DNA from: CAZDJQ01 sp964505765
Lineage (GTDB): Bacteria > Patescibacteriota > Microgenomatia > UBA12405 > JAHJSD01
Assembly: GCA_964505765.1 (NCBI GenBank)
Contig: CAZDJQ010000010.1
Location: forward strand, 1 to 27,148
DNA: 27,148 bases
Reading direction: 5' to 3'
Position numbers and translations under genes: made by a program. Under the pieces are notes generated by a model. That model was not told the origin of the DNA, did no database searches, and saw only the letters and a list, made by a program, of their open reading frames with translations. Shown in pieces: positions 1 to 6,637 of this stretch; position 1 is the stretch's first letter, and every line of letters starts with the position of its first letter.

Positions 1-1302
1 CCTCATCATGGCGCGGTCCAGGCTTATCAGGCCCTGGCCGGCGGTCGTATTGGTGAACAAAGAGATTTGGAGTGGATAGGAATGCAATTGCTTGTTTATT
101 TAAACAGAGATAAATTTGAAAGTAATGCTCAAGTAATCCGCAACATCGCCCCTATTTTAAAAGACTTGACCCCCACGTTTGACTATTTGGAAAAAGACCA
201 GCAAATTTTGGGTTGGAGCGCTGTTTCATATGTCAATGATTATTTAAACAATTTAAATCAAGAAGCTTTAGTAAATGGATTTGATCAACAAATGAATTAC
301 GTAATTGGGCAGGGCAAAGAAGTTCCTAGTTGGTTAATATTGGGAAGCAGAAGTTTAGTTGATCAATTATTAGACAAATGGCCGGATGGGAAAATGCAGC
401 AAGTAATATTTGATAATGGTGACGGCACCGTTCTCTTCAGTAGTGCTCATTTAAATGATGATTATTCTTCATTTGATTATTATCACAAAGAATTAGTTGA
501 AAAAGAAAACTCAATACAAGAAATTTTAAAATTACTGGGTTTAGATAATCCCAATATAGTTCAAGTCGACGCTTCTTTATCAGATGAATTAATAGTTTTT
601 TATTTAGCCTCTCCGGCGAATTTAAAAATATTTGATGATCTAGAAAATAAGTATATATATCCTGACAATCCAGATTTACAAATGATTGTTCTCCCCTATC
701 CTGAGTCTCAAAACAGATACAAAGCTGAAATTACGGGAACTGGTGACGGGATCTATCACCTATATGTAGGAGAAATTTTGTCTAATGAAACCAAATGGCA
801 GACCCATCAGGCCGAGATAACAATCGGAGAAACTCAAGAATACATCTTGGCTCCTCCCAACAGTCAAACTTACTTTGAACGGGCAATAAAAATAATTAAA
901 AGCATAAACAATTATCAAAATAAGCCCTGGCTACTTCAAGCCGTATTAGACTTAGAAAACTTAGACCCTGATCAGGCAAGTTATTCTTTAGCCCGTTACT
1001 CTTTTAACTTAAACAACAGCCAAATTCAGGAATGGGAAAAAATCAAATCCGCGATTAATCAGATCCAGCTGGGTTGGGAAAAAATGCTGGAGGGAGAAAA
1101 ATTTGACATTGCCGCGGCTCAATCTAGAAAATCTTTAGCCTATCGCTTAATTAGAAAAAGTCATCAAAAACAGCAGGTTAAAATTAAAAGTATAGTCTGG
1201 CAACAAGCCGTTAATTGGTTAAAAACCGCTGAAGAAACAAACCCGCTGGTTTATATTGCCGACAACTTCTTTCAAGCAAGCTATCTCAATTGGGAAAATT
1301 AA
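1..1302 (+). CDS. LCAT-like α/β-hydrolase (lipase/acyltransferase), 5'-truncated
   Basis: The reading frame is open to the left window edge, so the gene is partial and the N-terminal part with the expected GxSxG nucleophile is missing. The visible start reads PHHGAVQAYQALAGG, which resembles the stretch just after the nucleophile in lecithin:cholesterol acyltransferase-like hydrolases (TPHxGAxxAY). A GDGTV segment near nt 420 fits the catalytic-Asp loop, and the His in YYHKEL about 20 residues later is a good candidate for the catalytic His. The rest has an ITGTGDGIYHLYVG β-rich segment, as in the C-terminal domain of secreted relatives, and a helical tail. It probably acts on a lipid or ester outside the membrane; the substrate is unknown. 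It converges with lepB, with 3 nt between the stops. An ATG at 82 and a TTG at 67 are internal codons, not likely starts. The family call is from motif recall, fairly sure; the exact function is open. Confidence 0.7.
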   Translation, partial: PHHGAVQAYQALAGGRIGEQRDLEWIGMQLLVYLNRDKFESNAQVIRNIAPILKDLTPTFDYLEKDQQILGWSAVSYVNDYLNNLNQEALVNGFDQQMNYVIGQGKEVPSWLILGSRSLVDQLLDKWPDGKMQQVIFDNGDGTVLFSSAHLNDDYSSFDYYHKELVEKENSIQEILKLLGLDNPNIVQVDASLSDELIVFYLASPANLKIFDDLENKYIYPDNPDLQMIVLPYPESQNRYKAEITGTGDGIYHLYVGEILSNETKWQTHQAEITIGETQEYILAPPNSQTYFERAIKIIKSINNYQNKPWLLQAVLDLENLDPDQASYSLARYSFNLNNSQIQEWEKIKSAINQIQLGWEKMLEGEKFDIAAAQSRKSLAYRLIRKSHQKQQVKIKSIVWQQAVNWLKTAEETNPLVYIADNFFQASYLNWEN

Positions 1303-1305
1303 ATA

Positions 1306-1878
1306 CTATAAATTATAGTTAGTGTGTTTAATCAAACCAAATTCATTAACTGGCCAATACCTTAGAAACGCTCGGCCGATAATCGCTTCTCTAGTAATTG
1401 GCCCAAATTCCCGGCTATCTCTGGAATGTGGTCGATTATCTCCCATCAGGACATACTCATCTTGGGAAAGCTCAACCGGCCGCCCCTCTCTTAAAAAACT
1501 GCCGGGGCTGGTTTGGAAATCCGAAGGCAGATAATCTTCAGTCAAAGTTTGGTTATTAATATAAATATTGCCATCAGAAACGGTAACCACATCACCGGGA
1601 ACAGCAATTATCCGTTTAATATATTCGCATTCGGTCTCAGCGCACGGTTCACTTGGGGGAGCCTTAAAAACCACAATTTCGCCTCGTTTTGGGGCTCTTC
1701 GGCGGTAACTCAGTTTCTCTGTTAAAATAAATTCATTATTTTGGAAATTGGGCACCATAGAATTTCCGTGGACTTGGTTAGGTTGAGCAACGAACAGATA
1801 AAGCAAAACAAAAACGGACAAAGCCAACACCAAAGCCTGAATTGATTCTAGAATAAAATTCAAAAACTTTTTAATCAT
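1306..1878 (-). CDS. lepB: Signal peptidase I
   Basis: This 190-aa type I signal peptidase cleaves signal peptides from secreted proteins at the outer face of the membrane. One N-terminal membrane segment (about residues 8-30) is followed by the catalytic Ser in GNSMVP (Ser40), the general-base Lys in YIKRIIAVPGD (Lys88), and the conserved MGDNRPHSRDSREFG block near residues 150-165. Length and motif order fit a compact Gram-positive-like LepB. The start at 1878 was chosen because it sits just before the membrane segment; the longer open frame upstream runs through the N gap and the tRNA and is not real. A Cys pair (CAETEC, residues 79-84) lies in the loop before the Lys motif. After removal of the false gap the gene lies about 121 nt downstream of the ParB-like gene on the same strand, with tRNA-Val between them on the opposite strand. 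Confidence 0.95.
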   Translation of the reverse strand: MIKKFLNFILESIQALVLALSVFVLLYLFVAQPNQVHGNSMVPNFQNNEFILTEKLSYRRRAPKRGEIVVFKAPPSEPCAETECEYIKRIIAVPGDVVTVSDGNIYINNQTLTEDYLPSDFQTSPGSFLREGRPVELSQDEYVLMGDNRPHSRDSREFGPITREAIIGRAFLRYWPVNEFGLIKHTNYNL

Positions 1879-1885
1879 AACTGAT

Positions 1886-1940
1886 TTCAAGTTTAAATCT
1901 TTTGATATAATAATGCAAGCTAATATTTGAGCCTGTAGCT
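1886..1940 (+). repeat. Left copy of a 55-bp contig-end overlap (assembly artefact)
   Basis: These 55 bases are identical to 2041-2095 and end exactly at the first N. They hold a second copy of the tRNA promoter and the first 12 nt of tRNA-Val. A flush duplication on both sides of a 100-N spacer is what a k-mer assembler leaves when two overlapping contigs are scaffolded without being merged. It is therefore not a biological repeat. Confidence 0.93.
1890..1918 (-). promoter_or_regulatory. Possible lepB promoter
   Basis: Reading on the minus strand, TTGCAT (1918-1913) and TAAACT (1895-1890) are separated by exactly 17 nt and end about 11 nt before the lepB ATG, which would give a very short leader. 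The -10 matches TATAAT at only 4 of 6 positions. It overlaps the divergent tRNA-Val promoter. Moderate-to-weak call. Confidence 0.35.
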
Positions 1941-2040
1941 NNNNNNNNNNNNNNNNNNNNNNNNNNNNNNNNNNNNNNNNNNNNNNNNNNNNNNNNNNNN
2001 NNNNNNNNNNNNNNNNNNNNNNNNNNNNNNNNNNNNNNNN
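1941..2040. other. 100-N scaffold gap, probably spurious
   Basis: Exactly 100 N, a default placeholder. The flanking 55-bp exact overlap (1886-1940 and 2041-2095) suggests that the true sequence has no gap and that 155 nt should be removed here. Confidence 0.93.
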
Positions 2041-2095
2041 TTCAAGTTTAAATCTTTTGATATAATAATGCAAGCTAATATTTGAGCCTGTAGCT
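2041..2095 (+). repeat. Right copy of the 55-bp contig-end overlap (assembly artefact)
   Basis: Identical to 1886-1940 and begins at the first base after the Ns. This copy continues into the complete tRNA-Val gene, so it is the one to keep. Confidence 0.93.
2058..2066 (+). promoter_or_regulatory. Extended -10 promoter of tRNA-Val
   Basis: TGATATAAT is a perfect extended -10 element (TGn then TATAAT), ending 17 nt before the first base of tRNA-Val. Transcription would start about 10 nt ahead of the mature 5' end. No good -35 is visible, which fits an extended -10 promoter. The same element appears in the artefactual copy at 1903-1911. Confidence 0.7.
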
Positions 2096-2157
2096 CAGTT
2101 GGTTAGAGCGCATCGTTCACATCGATGAGGTCGTAGGTTCGACTCCTACCAGGCTCA
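2084..2157 (+). tRNA. tRNA-Val (anticodon CAC)
   Basis: A full cloverleaf can be drawn. The acceptor stem GAGCCTG pairs with CAGGCTC, the D arm contains GCTCAGTTGGTTAGAGC, and the anticodon stem CATCG/CGATG closes a TTCACAT loop with anticodon CAC (reads GUG, Val). A 5-nt variable region is followed by T stem GTAGG/CCTAC with loop TTCGACT. The discriminator base is A2157. CCA is not encoded (next bases are CTG), so it must be added by CCA-transferase. The last 3 nt overlap the stop codon of the convergent ParB-like gene. Confidence 0.95.
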
Positions 2158-2613
2158 CTGAAAAAGGTTAATCTTAATCCGATCCTTTGTTTTTGTCAGT
2201 TTAATCTTTTTAAATTTTTGCTTAAAAATTTTCTCCAAAGCCTTTTTTGCTTTATCAGACTGTTCCTTTTGTTTATCAAGAATTTCTTTACGCATATCTC
2301 TGACCATTTGTTCGGTTTCTCTGACCGAAGCGTGGTTTTTAAGAACCTCCTTATAAACCTCGACACAATCTCGTTGATTATTCAAAGAAGCCAGCGCCCT
2401 TGCATGACCCTCTGTAATCAGCTTACCCAGTAAACCGTCCTTAATTGCGATAGGTAGATCTAGAAGGCGGACGGAATTGGCAACATAAGAAGTGCTTTTA
2501 TCAATTTCTTCGGCAATTTTGCTGTAGCTGCAATCCTTCTCATCTTTAATTTCCTTGAAAAGCTTGCCGCGAGCTAAAGGTTTAAGCTTTGAATAATCTT
2601 GTAAATCTGCCAT
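2155..2613 (-). CDS. ParB/KorB-type HTH protein lacking the N-terminal ParB domain
   Basis: The 152-aa protein matches the central DNA-binding region of ParB/Spo0J/Noc proteins: a helix-turn-helix with SYSKIAEEIDKSTSYVANSVRLLDLP at about residues 30-55, then a KLITEGHARAL segment near residues 80-90. In full ParB this follows a CTP-binding ParB/sulfiredoxin-like domain with a GERR motif; none of that is present, and the ATG is only 4 nt after rpmA, so there is no room for it. The C-terminal third is a lysine-rich, probably coiled helix (about residues 105-140) in place of a recognisable dimer domain. It is the last gene of the division operon. It could be a nucleoid- or operator-binding remnant of chromosome-partition machinery or a regulator; the role is not settled. 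Confidence 0.8.
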   Translation of the reverse strand: MADLQDYSKLKPLARGKLFKEIKDEKDCSYSKIAEEIDKSTSYVANSVRLLDLPIAIKDGLLGKLITEGHARALASLNNQRDCVEVYKEVLKNHASVRETEQMVRDMRKEILDKQKEQSDKAKKALEKIFKQKFKKIKLTKTKDRIKINLFQ

Positions 2614-2617
2614 TAGG

Positions 2618-2869
2618 TTAATTAACGGAAATCACTTTTTTACCCTGTTTGTCAGTAAATTTTACAATCCCTCTTCGGGTGGCAAAAATAGTGTAATCTC
2701 TCCCTAATTTAGTTCCGCTGCCGGAATGAAACTTCGTCCCCAATTGTCTAACAATAATATTGCCCGGCAGAACCTCTTGTCCGCCAAAAATCTTTACACC
2801 GCGTCGCTTACCCCGGCGTTTACGTTGACTTTTCTGTGAAACTCGTCCCTTTGCTTTAGTTTTTGCCAT
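2618..2869 (-). CDS. rpmA: 50S ribosomal protein L27
   Basis: This 83-aa L27 shows the family core from GVKIFGGQEV through GNIIVRQLGTKFHSG to LGRDYTIFATRRGIVKF. L27 binds 23S rRNA in the large subunit, and its flexible N-terminal tail reaches toward the peptidyl-transferase centre. That tail is unusual here: instead of the common AHKKGGGSS-x-NGRDS pattern it reads AKTKAKGRVSQKSQRKRRGKRRG, strongly basic with few glycines. The ATG lies inside the end of rplU (14-nt overlap), so translation is probably coupled. The rplU-rpmA pairing is the usual bacterial order. Confidence 0.95.
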   Translation of the reverse strand: MAKTKAKGRVSQKSQRKRRGKRRGVKIFGGQEVLPGNIIVRQLGTKFHSGSGTKLGRDYTIFATRRGIVKFTDKQGKKVISVN

Positions 2870-3176
2870 AAATAATCTTTTCTATTTTTAATCTGGTCAA
2901 ATCAGGGCGGAACCCTTGTTTTCTTCGGTACCTTTTTTTACGTTTAAACTTAATAACGGTAATTTTATCTCCTCTAAAATGCTCTAAAACCTTAGCTTTG
3001 ACTGTTATATTATTCAAAACCGGTGTTCCAACTCTAACCTTTTTATTTTTAGCTAACAACACCTGGTTGATCTCTACGCTATTGCCTTCTTTTTCACTCA
3101 TACGATCAACAATCAACTCATCCCCTTCTTCAACTAAATATTGGTGGCCCATCAGGGCAATAACTGCAAACTCCAT
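2856..3176 (-). CDS. rplU: 50S ribosomal protein L21
   Basis: This 106-aa protein has the L21 layout: FAVIALMGHQYLVEEGDELIVDR at the N-terminus (family FAVIxxGGKQYxVxxGD), a central VLLAKNKKVRVGTPVLNN segment, and the C-terminal basic rRNA-binding run FKRKKRYRRKQGFRP. It is a structural protein of the large ribosomal subunit. It follows rodA by 16 nt and overlaps rpmA by 14 nt, so it is expressed from the division operon; no separate promoter is visible in the 16-nt spacer. Confidence 0.96.
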   Translation of the reverse strand: MEFAVIALMGHQYLVEEGDELIVDRMSEKEGNSVEINQVLLAKNKKVRVGTPVLNNITVKAKVLEHFRGDKITVIKFKRKKRYRRKQGFRPDLTRLKIEKIIYGKN

Positions 3177-3192
3177 ACCGCTTCAGATTATA

Positions 3193-4194
3193 TCAAAACA
3201 AAGCGAGAGATAAAAGGGTGGACAACAGAGACGATCCGCCGTAAGACAAAAACGGCAGTGGCAATCCGACAACCGGGAACAATTGCAGATTCATCCCGAT
3301 ATTAATAACCGTTTGGCTGAACAATTGAGCAAAAATCCCCAACCTTAAAAAATATTTATAATTATTATTTTGTGTTTGATTAATTCGTTTTAAAAGCGAC
3401 CAAAACAGCCAGAAATAAAAACTTAAAGTAAAAAACACTCCCAAAAACCCTAACTCCTCACCAATAGCGGCAAAAATAAAATCAGTATGTTTCTCCGGAA
3501 GAAAAGCCAATTGGGTTTGTCTGCCGTGGCCAAATCCACGGCCGAGCAAACCGCCGGAACCAATCGCCAATTTAGCTTGGATTAGGTTATAGCCTTGTCC
3601 CAACGGGTCCAGACTAGGATTAATAAAACTAGTAATTCGGCTTAACTGATAATCACGGAGCACAAACCTCGGACCGACAAAAGCTCCTAAAAACGCCAAA
3701 CCTAAAAAAGGCAGCCACCATTTCCAGTAAGGAAATTTCAACCAAATCATAAAAATTAAACTAAACAAAATAATCAAAGCGCTCCCTAAATCCGGTTCGA
3801 TAACAATTAGCCCAACCGGCAGAATAATTAAAAACAAGCTAAAAATAAAATGCTTCCCGGTCTTCAACCGAATCCTCTCAAGATGTTTAGCAAAAAAAAG
3901 AATCAGCAAAGGTTTAGCAAATTCTGAAGGTTGAAAAGAAAATCCGCCTATTTGGAGCCAGCGGGCAGAACCCCTTACTATTTGGCCGAGCAAAAACGGA
4001 AGAAACAGCAAAAATAAAATAAAAAAATAAAGCCAGCCATTTCTTTTTATAATTTCGGCTAAATTAATTTTTCTAACCAGATAAAAAATCCCCGCTCCAA
4101 CTCCCCAAAAAACAAGTTGACGCCAAAAAACTCCTTGATCCAATCCCCAAAGCATCAGTAAGTTCAAAATTGCCAGGGCAAAAACCGGGTACAT
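3193..4194 (-). CDS. rodA: SEDS-family glycan polymerase, RodA-type
   Basis: This 333-aa polytopic membrane protein of the FtsW/RodA/SpoVE family polymerises lipid II into glycan strands together with a class B PBP. Family blocks are clear: GSARWLQIGGFSFQPSEFAK, the IEPDLGSALI segment with the catalytic Asp, PEKHTDFIFAAIGEELGFLG, and the terminal PFLSYGGSSLL. It is on the short side and ends a few residues after the YGGSS motif. The first residues (MYPVFALAILNLLMLW) go straight into a membrane helix, so one N-terminal helix may be missing compared with longer relatives. It starts 1 nt after the ftsZ stop. PEKHTDFIF favours RodA over FtsW; the second SEDS gene at 8145-9242 lies in the usual ftsW position. 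Confidence 0.88.
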   Translation of the reverse strand: MYPVFALAILNLLMLWGLDQGVFWRQLVFWGVGAGIFYLVRKINLAEIIKRNGWLYFFILFLLFLPFLLGQIVRGSARWLQIGGFSFQPSEFAKPLLILFFAKHLERIRLKTGKHFIFSLFLIILPVGLIVIEPDLGSALIILFSLIFMIWLKFPYWKWWLPFLGLAFLGAFVGPRFVLRDYQLSRITSFINPSLDPLGQGYNLIQAKLAIGSGGLLGRGFGHGRQTQLAFLPEKHTDFIFAAIGEELGFLGVFFTLSFYFWLFWSLLKRINQTQNNNYKYFLRLGIFAQLFSQTVINIGMNLQLFPVVGLPLPFLSYGGSSLLSTLLSLALF

Positions 4195-4195
4195 A

Positions 4196-5371
4196 TTAGC
4201 TTTTCTTCCTTAAAAAAGACGGGATATCAAATTCGTTCTCTATTTCCACCCCTTCGGGTAATTTATCCTTAGAAAAAGGAAAATTCTTCTTATTATTCTC
4301 TTTATTTTTTTTCTCTTCCTTCTCTTCTGGTTCGCTCTTCTTATCCTCATCAGTTGTTTGTTCTTCACCCTCAATTGACTTTGGTTTCATAAGTTCAGAA
4401 AGAGCCTTTTGGGTCTCATCAAATCCGGTAGCAATAACAGTAATCTTAATTCCCTGCAGACCCTCATTAATTGTTGCTCCAAAAATAATATTTGCATCGC
4501 CGCCCACCTGTTGGCTGATTGCCTCAGCCGCCTTCTCCACCTCTGCCATTGTCAAATCACTGCCACCGGTAATATTAAATAAAATCCCTCTGGCGCCTTC
4601 AATTGTAACGTCCAGAAGTTTAGAAGAAATCGCCTCATTAACCGCCTGTTCTGCTCTATTCTCTCCTGAAGCCCGGCCGATCCCGAGTAAAGCACTGCCG
4701 GCATCCTTCATAATCGACTGAATATCAGCAAAATCAAGATTAATCAACCCTGGAGTAGTAATTAATTCTGAAATCCCCTTAACTCCCTCACTCAAAACCG
4801 AATCCGCCATTTCAAAAGCTCCCAGAAGCGTCTTTTTATTATTAGCTAAATCCAGCAATTTCTGGTTAGGGACAACAATAACGGTATCCAATTTTTGCTT
4901 TAATTTATCTATCGCCTCTTCAGCGATAACCATCCGCCTAGTTCCCTCAAACATAAACGGTTTAGTAATAACTCCGATGGTTAAAATATCCAACTCTTCT
5001 TTAGCGATTTCTCCGATAATCGGTGCCGCTCCGCTGGCAGTCCCGCCGCCCATCCCGCCGGCAATAAAAATCATATCCGAACCCTTAAGCAAATCCTTTA
5101 TTTTCTCTCGGCTCTCTTCAGCCGCTTTTTGTCCAATTTTCGGGTCGCCGCCGGCCCCCAATCCCCTAGTCAACTTTTCACCCAACTGAACCTTTGTTTC
5201 TGAAGGAGAAGTCAATAAAGCCTGGGCATCGGTATTAGCGACAATAAAATCCACACCCTGGATATCATCATACTCAATCATATGAGCAATTGCGTTTCCG
5301 CCGCCTCCGCCGACTCCAATCACTCTTATTTTTGCCACCTCGCTGGTTGATCGTGGTTTAACTAATGCCAT
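4196..5371 (-). CDS. ftsZ: Cell division protein FtsZ (variant GTP-binding motif)
   Basis: This 391-aa tubulin-like GTPase forms the division ring. Visible are the N-terminal glycine loop VIGVGGGGGNAI (about residues 17-28), the signature loop at residues 108-114, the T7 loop NLDFADIQ (about 211-218) that completes the neighbour's active site, a charged Glu/Lys-rich linker (about 335-370), and a C-terminal peptide DIPSFLRKK, nearly canonical for binding FtsA and other partners. The signature loop reads GGGTASG instead of the almost universal GGGTGTG/GGGTGSG. Start and length fit the family. The ATG follows the ftsA stop with no spacer. In bacteria FtsZ works in the cytoplasm at midcell, anchored by FtsA, which is encoded just upstream. 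Confidence 0.97.
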   Translation of the reverse strand: MALVKPRSTSEVAKIRVIGVGGGGGNAIAHMIEYDDIQGVDFIVANTDAQALLTSPSETKVQLGEKLTRGLGAGGDPKIGQKAAEESREKIKDLLKGSDMIFIAGGMGGGTASGAAPIIGEIAKEELDILTIGVITKPFMFEGTRRMVIAEEAIDKLKQKLDTVIVVPNQKLLDLANNKKTLLGAFEMADSVLSEGVKGISELITTPGLINLDFADIQSIMKDAGSALLGIGRASGENRAEQAVNEAISSKLLDVTIEGARGILFNITGGSDLTMAEVEKAAEAISQQVGGDANIIFGATINEGLQGIKITVIATGFDETQKALSELMKPKSIEGEEQTTDEDKKSEPEEKEEKKNKENNKKNFPFSKDKLPEGVEIENEFDIPSFLRKKS

Positions 5372-6637
5372 TTATGGTAAAAGCGGCTTAAGAAAACTCT
5401 TCATCGTCTCCACCGCCCCCTTAATTGGTAATTTATCAGTTAATTTTGATAAGTCAAACATCCGGTAAGGCAGACTCTTTTCAGCTCGATTCATCTTAAT
5501 TCCGTATAAAACCAATCCTAAGCTGGAAGCAAACTGCGGGGCAATCAAATCGTCGACAATACCGCCCAACTTTTTCGGCTCACCGATTCTCACCGGCAAT
5601 CCCAAAGTTGCCTGGCAGCTCACCTTAGCCTTAACCGTATTCGCCCCGCCGCCGATTAAAACCAAACCAGCCGGGGTTGCTCCTCCAAATCCACTATTCT
5701 TAATCTCTTCACGAATCAAAGAAAACAGCTCCTTCAGCCGCGGAACAATAATCCCGTCAACGGCAGTCTTAGTTGAAACTTTCTTCTCTTCAGAACTCAC
5801 CTTAAGGTCAGACAAAGAAACCTCATCAGACTCCGCACTAAAATCCTCTTGACTCAAAACCTTTTTAAATTTTTCAGCCTCGTCAAGTGAAAGTCTAAGT
5901 CCGATAGCCAAATCGTTGGTAACATTCTTTGCCCCAGCCGGTAAAACAGAAGAATAACAAGGGGCGCCCTCATTATAAATAGTCAAAGTTGTTGTTGACG
6001 CCCCGATATCAACAAGAACCACGCCCAATTCTTTTTCCGTTGGAGTCAAAACTGCTTCGGAAGCCGCAAAGCCGGAAAAAACAAAACTCAGCGGAACAAT
6101 CCCCGCTTCGCGAATACACTTTTTTAAATTTCTCAAAGCGGGAGTAGATGCAGTAACAATATGGGTTTCGGCTTCCAGTCTAACCCCGCTCATTCCAACC
6201 GGGTCAACCACGCCGGCCTGTCCGTCCAAAGTAAAATCTCTGGGAATAACGTGAAGAATCTCTTGAGAAGCCGGCAAAGAAATTGCCCGGGCCGCTTCAA
6301 TCACTCTCTCCACATCTTCTGAAATAATTTCTTGATCAGGATCAGAAACTGCCACCACTCCTTGGGAATTAACCGATTTTATATATGGGGCGGAAAGACC
6401 GATAAAAGCATGGGAAGTTGAATAGCCGGCCATTCTCTCCGCCGCTTCAATTGACTGGATCAAAGAATTTGTTGCCTTATCAATATCAACAATCTGGCCT
6501 CGTTTTAACCCTTGGGCTGGGAAATTCGCCACCCCAATAATATTAACCCGTTCTTCCTCAGGAAAATGTTGGCCGACCAAACTAACAATCTTTTCGGTGC
6601 CAATATCGATTGCAACGATTAAATCAGAACGAGACAT
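5372..6637 (-). CDS. ftsA: Cell division protein FtsA
   Basis: This 421-aa actin/Hsp70-fold ATPase ties FtsZ filaments to the membrane. It starts with the phosphate-1 motif VAIDIGTEKI (about residues 8-17), carries the FtsA-specific 1C region (about 85-160), and has LVLIGGGAN near residue 328 for adenosine binding. It ends in a short likely amphipathic helix (VETMKSFLKPLLP) for membrane attachment. The phosphate-2 motif is VDIGASTTTLTIY rather than the usual DIGGGTTD; a GAST form is known to me from the related PilM family. An acidic/serine insertion (about 265-290) lies in the IIA region. Being next to ftsZ and ftsQ supports FtsA rather than PilM. It overlaps the ftsQ-like gene by 14 nt. Confidence 0.94.
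   Translation of the reverse strand: MSRSDLIVAIDIGTEKIVSLVGQHFPEEERVNIIGVANFPAQGLKRGQIVDIDKATNSLIQSIEAAERMAGYSTSHAFIGLSAPYIKSVNSQGVVAVSDPDQEIISEDVERVIEAARAISLPASQEILHVIPRDFTLDGQAGVVDPVGMSGVRLEAETHIVTASTPALRNLKKCIREAGIVPLSFVFSGFAASEAVLTPTEKELGVVLVDIGASTTTLTIYNEGAPCYSSVLPAGAKNVTNDLAIGLRLSLDEAEKFKKVLSQEDFSAESDEVSLSDLKVSSEEKKVSTKTAVDGIIVPRLKELFSLIREEIKNSGFGGATPAGLVLIGGGANTVKAKVSCQATLGLPVRIGEPKKLGGIVDDLIAPQFASSLGLVLYGIKMNRAEKSLPYRMFDLSKLTDKLPIKGAVETMKSFLKPLLP

Noticed and set aside
1879..2073. Extended lepB reading frame running through the N gap and the tRNA copy.
   Set aside because: The extension is made of N-derived residues and duplicated contig-end sequence; the family start is at 1878, just before the membrane helix.
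2084..2157. tRNA-Val considered as an integration (att) site for a mobile element.
   Set aside because: The only repeat of tRNA sequence nearby is the flush 55-bp contig overlap containing its 5' end; no integrase or 3'-end direct repeat is present.
2157..2215. Possible plus-strand terminator after tRNA-Val (ACTGA...TCAGT with T-rich sequence).
   Set aside because: The stem has several mismatches and lies in the coding end of the ParB-like gene; too weak to call.
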